NCBI GenBank assembly: GCA_003218345.1
Contig: QHNF01000031.1
Coordinates: 1 to 6,350 of the forward strand
Origin: Verrucomicrobiota bacterium
GTDB taxonomy: Bacteria; Verrucomicrobiota; Verrucomicrobiia; Chthoniobacterales; UBA10450
Direction of reading: 5' to 3'
DNA length: 6,350 bases
Below, piece after piece: positions 1-4,726 of the stretch (position 1 is its first letter; the number at the start of each line of letters is the position of its first letter). The translations under genes and the position numbers were made by a program. Below the pieces are notes generated by a model. The model saw nothing but the letters and a program-made list of their open reading frames with translations, had not been told where the DNA came from and did not search any database.

Positions 1-191
1 CCGAATTGTTCGACTAACCCGAGCGCGGAGAGCAGTTCCGGGTGATCGAAAAGGACTTCGACAAAAACTTTTTCGTAAAATAGATTCAGACTCCACGGCC
101 GAAACCAAATGAGATTAACTACGAACACCACGACCGCGATCACAACGACTTCAATAATCGTCCCGAGCCATTTGAGGATGCGCTTAAACAT
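1..191 (-). CDS. N-terminus of membrane-anchored protein, possibly DUF885 family (partial)
   Basis: This is an open frame on the minus strand from an ATG at 191 that runs off the left edge, leaving 63 codons. The product begins MFKRILKWLG and then has one strongly hydrophobic segment at about residues 11-30 (IIEVVVIAVVVFVVNLIWF). It continues with a soluble stretch containing FYEKVFVEVLFDHPELLSALGL. A short basic start followed by one hydrophobic helix fits an N-terminal membrane anchor or uncleaved signal. The phrase about a start-to-end acidic/proline 'HPELLS.LG' resembles, from memory, the beginning of DUF885 (predicted peptidase-like) proteins, but too little is present to be sure. No convincing Shine-Dalgarno sequence precedes the ATG (AAGCAG only). 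The gene is divergent from the broken plus-strand gene at 504. Confidence 0.55.
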   Translation of the reverse strand, partial: MFKRILKWLGTIIEVVVIAVVVFVVNLIWFRPWSLNLFYEKVFVEVLFDHPELLSALGLVEQF

Positions 192-331
192 CTGCTTAGA
201 TTAAAATTGGACTGCCACCGTTGCTAAGATGCAATAGTCGTGGGTGTTAGATTCAAATGTTTTCGAAGTTCGCATAAATGAGTCACTGATTGAGCGGCAC
301 GCACTCCCAATCGCCAACGTGTGATCAAGAA

Positions 332-449
332 TGTCATCCCGAACGAAGTGAGGGACGTCACGTATGCTGAGAGGTCATGCAAAACAAGCGTGATGTGATT
401 GGCGATTGTGAGGTCCCTCGCCCCGAAGCATTCGGGGCTCGGGATGGCA
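332..449. repeat. Palindromic intergenic repeat, TCATCCCGA family
   Basis: Two inverted arms flank about 46 bases. GTCATCCCGA (333-342) pairs with TCGGGATGGC (439-448), with one mismatch. GAGGGACGTCAC (350-361) pairs with GTGAGGTCCCTC (408-419), with one mismatch. The right arm carries an extra perfect hairpin, CCCCGAA-GCA-TTCGGGG (421-437), with no counterpart in the left arm. A further nested inverted word, CAATCGCCA (308-316) / TGGCGATTG (400-408), lies around it. From general knowledge, 'TCATCCCGAgcgaagcGAGGGA' words are common as dispersed palindromic repeats in many bacterial genomes. The gene-free stretch 192-503 holds this element and nothing else I can support; no clear promoter is visible. 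Confidence 0.7.
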
Positions 450-503
450 AGTCATGGATTTATGAGATGGCTTCGCCACTAATTTCAGTTATAGCCAAAA
501 TTG

Positions 504-1162
504 ATGACCGCCTCGGCAAAGCACATCGATAAGCCTGAGCCGCGCTGGCAAGCGCTTCTCGCGCTGGTTGCCATCGGAGGAATTTACCTGGCCTTCCATC
601 GTGGTTCATCGTTGGTCCCACATGGCTGCTGCCAGCTTTGATCGTGGTCTTACTGATCCCGACCATCATGACGCACCGCACCGGTCGCCATTCGTTGAAC
701 CATGCACTCGGGATTTTGATTAACGCAATTATTACGATCGCCTTAATCGGATCAGTTGTCCTTTTAGTAACGGCGTTGCCATCTCATAGACACGAACCCT
801 TGCGACTATTAGGTTCCGGAGCGGCGCTTTGGTTCACGAACGTTCTCGTCTTCGCGCTTTGGTATTGGCGGCTTGATGGCGGCGGACCGACAGCGCGCGA
901 CAAGCGCCGTGAATTCGGCAGTCGCAGTTTTGTTTTCCCTCAGATGCAGATCGAGAGAGTCGAGCGCGGACAGTTCAACGTGGAACGCTGGCGACCCGGT
1001 TTTGTCGATTATCTCTTTATTGCGTTCACGCAGAGTTCGACCTTCGGCCCGACGGACGCGACACTGCTGGCGCATTGGGCGAAAGCTCTCACCATGTGAC
1101 AAATCTTAATCTCGTTGAGCATTGTCGTATTACTCATTTCGCGTGCCGTAGGGATCCTGTGA
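504..1162 (+). pseudogene. Broken multi-spanning membrane protein gene (frameshift plus nonsense)
   Basis: The reconstructed product is about 219 codons. It starts at ATG 504 (MTASAKHIDKPEPRW) and reads ALLALVAIGGIYLA up to base 593. One C is then missing, and reading continues in another frame as LPSWFIVGPTWLLPALIVV through to ...LAHWAKALTM. There it meets TGA at 1097-1099 (codon 199). The same frame goes on beyond that TGA as QILISLSIVVLLISRAVGIL and ends at a second TGA (1160-1162). Four hydrophobic segments are visible: about residues 17-38, 41-57, 70-92 and 105-125. The lost C-terminal 20 residues form a fifth. Between the fourth and fifth lie GGGPTARD, a FVFPQM motif, and WRPGFVDYLFIAFTQSSTFGPTD. 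I recall a widespread uncharacterised membrane-protein family with this same layout (LGPRWLLP, NVLVFALWYW, FLFPQM, PGFVDYL..F..STAFSPTD, WAK), but I know no function for it. Without the repair, only a fragment from the TTG at 638 to 1099 is open. The gene is probably inactive; sequencing error is the alternative. Confidence 0.8.
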
Positions 1163-1171
1163 TTCCCTACG
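1147..1171 (+). other. Stem-loop at 3' end of the broken membrane-protein gene
   Basis: CGTAGGGA (1147-1154) and TCCCTACG (1164-1171) form a perfect 8-bp stem with a 9-base loop that spans the original stop codon. No T-run follows, so it is not a canonical intrinsic terminator. It may act as an mRNA 3'-end structure, or it may be the left edge of the repeat-rich stretch that follows. Confidence 0.4.
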
Positions 1172-1192
1172 CCTGCCGAGTGGTGGTTGTGT

Positions 1193-1320
1193 CTGGAAGG
1201 TGGACGGCGGAGGCTGGAAGGTAGGCTTCCTAGCCTGTCTCGGGAGACAGGCATCCTTGCCTGTCGAGTCCGCAGACCTACAGGCTAGGAAGTCTGTCTG
1301 CCGAAACAGCCAAGATGGCT
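1193..1320. repeat. Compound hairpin repeat built from GCCTGT/ACAGGC
   Basis: This non-coding stretch has several overlapping perfect inverted repeats. CTTCCTAGCCTGT (1226-1238) pairs with ACAGGCTAGGAAG (1280-1292), giving a 13-bp stem. Inside it, GCCTGTCTC (1233-1241) pairs with GAGACAGGC (1244-1252), and ACAGGCA (1247-1253) pairs with TGCCTGT (1258-1264). These alternatives share bases, so only some can form at once. AGCCA-AGA-TGGCT (1308-1320) is a further small hairpin. Upstream lies a 9-bp direct repeat, CTGGAAGGT (1193-1201 and 1214-1222). The whole sits between the broken gene ending at 1162 and the small-protein stop at 1345. I see no ORF, and the pattern suggests a dispersed palindromic element of the REP/MITE type; this is inferred from one copy. 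Confidence 0.65.
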
Positions 1321-1344
1321 ATCTTCCTGCCCGTCTTGCCGCAC

Positions 1345-1494
1345 TTACCTGCCAATGAGAATCAGAATGCCGGCTGCAAGCGCTAGAATTCCCGTGACGA
1401 CAATGGGGATACCAATGTGGACGAGGGCCATGATGCCGACAAGAATCAGATAGATCGCCAGTAGGAGCATCCCGAGGTTTTTGGTAATGTTCAT
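1345..1494 (-). CDS. Small two-helix membrane protein, 49 aa
   Basis: The ATG at 1494 opens a 49-codon frame ending in TAA (1345-1347). The product is MNITKNLGMLLLAIYLILVG followed by IMALVHIGIPIVVTGILALA and AGILILIGR. Two hydrophobic segments, about residues 7-23 and 29-47, are joined by a short turn containing VHIGIP, so it is very likely an inner-membrane hairpin. AAAGGAG (1503-1497) directly upstream supports translation, although its 2-base gap to the ATG is short. From memory, tiny proteins of this form (N.GM.LL.IYLIL.G... ILALAAGILIL.GR) recur in many bacterial phyla without assigned function. No partner gene is evident: it is flanked by a repeat region downstream and by a decayed tail-fibre gene upstream. 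The hydrophobic periodicity, basic ends and Shine-Dalgarno make a chance ORF unlikely. Confidence 0.8.
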   Translation of the reverse strand: MNITKNLGMLLLAIYLILVGIMALVHIGIPIVVTGILALAAGILILIGR

Positions 1495-1504
1495 GGCTCC
1501 TTTT
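1495..1504 (-). promoter_or_regulatory. Shine-Dalgarno of the 49-aa membrane protein
   Basis: On the minus strand AAAAGGAGCC precedes the ATG at 1494. It is the clearest ribosome binding site in the window and fixes the start of the small gene. The spacing of two bases is shorter than usual. Confidence 0.6.
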
Positions 1505-1556
1505 GCGGCAACGCTATTGTTTTTGCACGCTTAAAAATTATGCTCTACGAAGCCAT

Positions 1557-2402
1557 TTACCGCTTAGTACTTGCCACTTTCGTAGCCGACTTGTCCACTC
1601 CCAGAGTGGCGTGCACTATCTGGAGTCGCGCTGCTTGTTCTGTCACCATTGCCGCGAGACTTGCAACCGTCGCTTCCAATCTCTCAACCTTACTATGCTC
1701 TTTGAGGAACTCATTGAACAACATTGCGTTCACCTGGTCGTAACGCACGCTGTAGGGCTTTCCTTTCTGGTCGCGCACTACCAGGTCTGGATTCACTTTT
1801 TCCACGTCTTCGGCCACCAGTCCAAACTGTGATTTGTTTGCCGGATCAATCCCTTCTTGTAACGGAAAGTGACTGGCTTGAGCGCAAGGAGCGCCTCGCT
1901 AGCCCGCTCCATTGGCTTGCTTTCCTCCTTAAACCGCCGCGACCAGGTAGTGATGCCAGGTTTGCCGCCTGAATTAACGAAAACGGCAGTTCCTCCAGAA
2001 GAGGTCGAACCGAATATCCCGCTGATGTAACAGCTGTCGCTTACGTTCTCACCAGAGGCGCTTATACAAATAACATTGTTGGCCGTGGTAATGCCAGTGC
2101 CGGCGAACGCGCCTAAAGCAATGTTGCCGGTAACGCGTGGTGTTGTTTTCGAGTGCATCAAAACCATTGGCAGTGTTGAGATTGCCGGTGGTGCTAAAGA
2201 GCGCAGCAACACCGGTGGCTGTATTTTGCGAGCCGGTGGTGTTGTCAAAGAGCGTCAGAGCACCGATGGCTATATTTCGCGAGCCGTCAGTGTTGCTAAA
2301 GAGCGCCTGATAACCATTGGCTGTGTTGCTGTCGCCGATAGTAGTGCTAAAGAGCCCATTATCGCCCGTAGCTGTGTTCGCATTGCCCTCGGTGTTTATT
2401 GG
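1557..2402 (-). pseudogene. Decayed tail-fibre/adhesin gene: head repeats plus S74-type chaperone domain
   Basis: Three segments on the minus strand together read as one protein. Bases 2402 to about 2138 encode YadA-head-like repeats (NTATG.NGLFSTT, NTANGYQALFSNT and so on). After a shift to another frame at about 2130-2139, bases to about 1852 encode GNIALGAFAGTGITTANNVI, then GGTAVFVNSGGKPGITTWSRRFKEESKPMERASEALLALKPVTFRYKK. A second shift at 1850-1851 restores the first frame: IDPANKSQFGLVAEDVEKVNPDLVVRD, YSVRYDQVNAMLFNEFLKEH and a coiled-coil-like tail, ending in TAA at 1557-1559. The segment RRFKEE.KPM......L.LKPVTFRYK...FGLVAEDV...P.LV marks the S74 (endosialidase-type intramolecular chaperone) domain, normally self-cleaving after trimerisation. 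The first lesion looks like one extra base and the second like one lost base (GAG to GG before ATT GAT), so they compensate. No start codon or signal peptide is found: the repeat frame meets TAA just upstream at about 2430, so the 5' end is missing as well. Confidence 0.85.
2151..2400 (-). repeat. 51-bp (17-codon) tandem head repeats within the decayed tail-fibre gene
   Basis: The plus-strand word AAAGAGC ends at 2202, 2253, 2304 and 2355, exactly 51 bases apart. A diverged fifth unit (TTCGAGTGC, at about 2148-2156) lies 48 bases away. Each unit encodes about 17 residues of the type T.G..NTA.G..ALFSNT, the usual form of trimeric-adhesin or tail-fibre head repeats. The units differ at many third positions, so this is an old coding repeat rather than a recent duplication. 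Confidence 0.8.
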
Positions 2403-2490
2403 ATGTCGTGAAGAAGTAACATAAGATTGTTACGTTATAGCCGGCCTGTGCCCGATCTGTAAAAAATAAAAGCTGCAAGGGCCTGACGGT

Positions 2491-3945
2491 TCACAGAGTC
2501 GTGGCTACAGAGGAAGCCTTTTCCACAGCTCGTGATGGCACGAGGATAGCGTCGCGCATTCCGTGTAGAAACTTCTTGTCGGCTGGAACAATTGTCGCGA
2601 GGGCACCCCGTAGCTTCACACGATCCGGTTCAACGAAAAAGTAAGGACAAAGGCGAACGCGACCCTTCATTGTTTTTAGCTCGCCTGAATCCGCGTCCCA
2701 ATATCGGTGCTCTAACAAACTGCCTTTGTGGAATTTTTGCAAAATCGTCGGAGTCGATTTGAAATTCGCGAGCGCATGCTGGATTCGCCTCTGCCATTCC
2801 GCATGCGGCAGGTCTGCGCCCAGCGCAATGCCGCGACTGCCCCAGCCGAGCGGCGAAAAGCCGCTCACTTTCAGGAGAAGATCCCGATCTTTCTGGCTGA
2901 ACTTTGCAGCTTCGCGCCAATCCTGGATTTCCAGACGTGGGATGACCGCATGTTGCGGCAAGGGGGTTGGATCGAGCAGCCATGAATAGGGAATCACCTC
3001 TTGAAGCTTGATGAAATATTTCTCGCCCAATTCCCGTCGCCAAAATTCGCGCAGCGGTTGAAGCCAAAAAAGCGCGAACCACATCTTCTCTTCGAGGTAC
3101 GGTTTAATGGGCGGCGTGATCGTGATGCGGCCTTCAGCGTTGGCGCGCAATGTGTCTCCGATCCCGGGAATATTCGGCAGATCAAATAATTCGAAGAATC
3201 GATATACGGCGCGTCCATCTTGTGGCTGGTAATTCTCCGCCGGTACAACTCGCCAGCTGTAGCCGGGCACGGTGACCCCGGCAGACGATGAACCGCGGTC
3301 AATGCCCGCGGCTACAAGTGGATTTCCCAAAGACGCGCAGCCCTCTTCAATTGGCACCTTTTGGTTCAATCGCGCGGCGATCCATTCCATCTCTGGCCGG
3401 TAAGTTGCCGCCTCCTGCGAGATGACGATGTCGCCGCCGTTTGGAAGCACAGTTCGAAATCCTTTCAGCATTCCATCTGCTCCGCCGATTATCTCGCTGT
3501 CGAATTGCGAATAGGTCTGGTTAAGCCAACCGGTCAGGCCGATTCCGCCCGGCACCGAATCGATCTCAGCAATGATGTAGCCTTCATTGGTTAGGATGAG
3601 ATCGGGCCGGATCACCCGAGGCAAATCGTCACGAATTTCCTTGTGTCTCGAAAATTCGATCAGCTCTTTCGGTTTGCCGGCATCGAGGTAGTGCGCTACC
3701 CATGCGGGCTGCTTCCCCTTGATGCTTAGCTGATAGAGTTGATTACACGCACGCTGGAAAACAAACAGGCGATGGCCCAGCTGCTCGAGCTTATCGCAGA
3801 ATTTTTTGTCGATCGGAAATGGGTCAGGCGAGAGCAGCCAATCTTTTTCGGCAAAAAGTCCCTCCTTTGGGATAGCAGCACGAATCGTTTGCAGACGGTT
3901 TTCAGCGACAGCGAGCATGGTACCGGAACAACGTTCAACGTCCAC
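2491..3945 (-). CDS. Conserved hypothetical protein resembling circularly permuted ATP-grasp ligases, 484 aa
   Basis: The product looks soluble, with no signal peptide or membrane segment. Its layout follows the circularly permuted ATP-grasp superfamily, as I recognise it by eye. RPDLILTNEGYIIAEIDSVPGG (113-134) resembles the 'RpD.v...dG...iEinsvPg' entry. VYRFFELFDLPNIP (247-260) and ITPPIKPYLEEK (276-287) resemble the 'R.d..fD......pG...N...V..DK' stretch. DLLLKVSGFSPLGWGSRGI (355-373) matches the nucleotide-binding lysine plus glycine-rich loop. TPTILQKF (398-405) and GRVRLCPYFFV (428-438) match the closing 'P..yv.Qe' and 'lRpf' motifs. Such enzymes typically ligate a carboxylate to an amine or thiol using ATP; the substrate here is unknown. 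The start is GTG 3945, preceded by GAAGG five bases away, with an in-frame TAG at 18 bases further up. ATG 3918 (residue 10) is the alternative. Residues 210-229 are encoded by a palindromic repeat. The gene lies 111 bases downstream of ruvA. I cannot exclude a different fold. Confidence 0.8.
   Translation of the reverse strand: MDVERCSGTMLAVAENRLQTIRAAIPKEGLFAEKDWLLSPDPFPIDKKFCDKLEQLGHRLFVFQRACNQLYQLSIKGKQPAWVAHYLDAGKPKELIEFSRHKEIRDDLPRVIRPDLILTNEGYIIAEIDSVPGGIGLTGWLNQTYSQFDSEIIGGADGMLKGFRTVLPNGGDIVISQEAATYRPEMEWIAARLNQKVPIEEGCASLGNPLVAAGIDRGSSSAGVTVPGYSWRVVPAENYQPQDGRAVYRFFELFDLPNIPGIGDTLRANAEGRITITPPIKPYLEEKMWFALFWLQPLREFWRRELGEKYFIKLQEVIPYSWLLDPTPLPQHAVIPRLEIQDWREAAKFSQKDRDLLLKVSGFSPLGWGSRGIALGADLPHAEWQRRIQHALANFKSTPTILQKFHKGSLLEHRYWDADSGELKTMKGRVRLCPYFFVEPDRVKLRGALATIVPADKKFLHGMRDAILVPSRAVEKASSVATTL
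3258..3316. repeat. Palindromic repeat inside the ATP-grasp-like coding sequence
   Basis: The plus-strand left arm TGTAGCCGGGCACGGTGACC (3258-3277, continuing to 3281) and right arm CCGCGGTCAATGCCCGCGGC (3293-3312, continuing CTACA to 3316) form an imperfect inverted repeat around an 11-base centre. TGTAGCCG and CGGCTACA are perfect at the ends, and GGTGACC-CCGG pairs with CCGCGGTCA further in, with two small gaps. The arms sit in frame and encode about residues 210-229, VAAGIDRGSSSAGVTVPGYS. This segment is rich in Gly, Ser and Ala, unlike the aromatic, charged protein on either side. An in-frame insertion of a dispersed element is the simplest reading; only alignment to homologues can show it. 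Confidence 0.65.
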
Positions 3946-3993
3946 CCCGCCTTCGCAAGGCTACGGACGAGCAGGCGCCCAACATCCAAATAT

Positions 3994-4054
3994 TGTAGGG
4001 CGTCGCTGTGAGACGCCATTGCGCGGGGAAGGCGTCTGACACCGACGCCCTACA
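3994..4054. repeat. Long palindrome between ruvA and the ATP-grasp-like gene, TGTAGGGCGTCG family
   Basis: Arms of 24 bases (3994-4017 and 4031-4054) are inverted copies with 22 of 24 positions matching, separated by a 13-base loop (ATTGCGCGGGGAA). The outer 12 bases, TGTAGGGCGTCG / CGACGCCCTACA, and the inner GACGCC / GGCGTC are perfect. The right arm ends three bases before the last base of the ruvA stop codon, so transcripts of ruvA would carry a strong hairpin just after the stop. There is no T-run, so efficient intrinsic termination is not expected. It could attenuate or process the message ahead of the downstream gene, or be an inert mobile palindrome. Confidence 0.85.
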
Positions 4055-4056
4055 AA

Positions 4057-4668
4057 TCACTTTCCGGCGGCCATGCGTTTCAAAGCGAGCTTGACCAGGT
4101 CTTCGGCCGATTTCGCTTCGCCTTTTTCCTGCAATTCGCGCACTGCTTTATGCGCATCGATCTGTTTGTAACCAAGCGCGATCAGTGCCAGCACCGCTTC
4201 ATTGGCCTGCTCTTGTTCGGGCGTAGGGGCATGCATTGCGCTTGCCGCTTCCCACGCCGCAGCCACACCGAGTTTATCCTTTAATTCGAGAACAATTCGT
4301 TCGGCTGTCTTCTTCCCGAGACCGCTGATTTTTGAAAGCGACGCGACATCAGAATTCACGACTGCGGCTTTGAAATTGTTCACGCTCATTCCGCTGAGCA
4401 CTGCGAGCGCCAGCTTCGGTCCAATTCCACTAACATTATTGACGAGCAACCGAAAAAGATCACGCTCAGCCACGGTCATGAATCCGTAAAGCACGTGAGC
4501 GTCCTCGCGAACGGCCAGATGCGTGAGAATCCGAATGGGCTGGCCCGGCGGAGGGAGCTGGTCGTAACTGGAAAGCGGGATGAAAACTTCGTAGCCGACG
4601 CCGCCGACATCGACAATGGCTTGCGTGGGAAGAGCGTTAACGAGTTTTCCGTCGAGAAAGGTAATCAT
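4057..4668 (-). CDS. ruvA: Holliday junction branch migration protein RuvA
   Basis: The product is 203 residues, the same length as the Escherichia coli protein, and is colinear with the family throughout. Domain I is an OB fold (about residues 1-64: MITFLDGKLV, VDVGGVGYEV, LTHLAVREDAHVLYGF). Domain II carries two helix-hairpin-helix motifs, VSGIGPKLALAVLSG (79-93) and ISGLGKKTAERIVLELKDKL (114-133). Domain III (about 154-203: NEAVLALIALGYK...AVREL...AEDLVKLALKRM) is the RuvB-contacting three-helix domain, joined by an Ala/Pro/Glu-rich flexible linker. RuvA tetramers bind the four-way junction and load the RuvB helicase for branch migration in recombinational repair; RuvC then resolves the junction. 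The start is ATG 4668, giving the canonical MI..L.G N-terminus; no Shine-Dalgarno sequence is evident. It lies 58 bases downstream of the glycosyltransferase stop. ruvB and ruvC are not in the window. Confidence 0.97.
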   Translation of the reverse strand: MITFLDGKLVNALPTQAIVDVGGVGYEVFIPLSSYDQLPPPGQPIRILTHLAVREDAHVLYGFMTVAERDLFRLLVNNVSGIGPKLALAVLSGMSVNNFKAAVVNSDVASLSKISGLGKKTAERIVLELKDKLGVAAAWEAASAMHAPTPEQEQANEAVLALIALGYKQIDAHKAVRELQEKGEAKSAEDLVKLALKRMAAGK

Positions 4669-4726
4669 GAGAACCGTTACAACGTTAGGAGGTTACATTG
4701 TTAATTGGTTAAATCATCAGATACGG

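Noticed and set aside
332..449. CRISPR array or attachment site
   Set aside because: There is a single inverted structure with no regularly spaced direct repeats, and no integrase or tRNA nearby.
1097..1099. Selenocysteine or other TGA recoding in the membrane-protein gene
   Set aside because: The same gene also has a frameshift, TGA ends neighbouring genes, and there is no catalytic context for selenocysteine in a hydrophobic tail.
1503..1832. Plus-strand open frame of 109 codons
   Set aside because: It lies opposite the S74-domain coding segment, whose family motifs are clear on the minus strand; its own translation is Cys/His-rich nonsense without family features.
1793..2248. Minus-strand open frame of 151 codons as a complete gene
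   Set aside because: Its first about 35 residues are an out-of-frame reading of the head repeats and its last about 18 are an out-of-frame reading of the S74 domain; only the middle is real, so it is part of the pseudogene.
2416..2433. Small inverted repeat GTAACA / TGTTAC
   Set aside because: A 6-bp AT-rich stem with a 6-base loop is too weak and too easily due to chance to call as an operator or terminator.
2455..2490. Possible terminator downstream of the ATP-grasp-like gene (T-rich TTTTATTTTTT on the minus strand)
   Set aside because: The T-rich run is real, but I cannot find a GC-rich stem immediately before it.
4687..4692. AGGAGG on the plus strand between ruvA and the glycosyltransferase
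   Set aside because: It looks like a perfect Shine-Dalgarno sequence, but the only plus-strand frame near it runs antisense through the glycosyltransferase end and has no protein-like features; both real genes are on the other strand.
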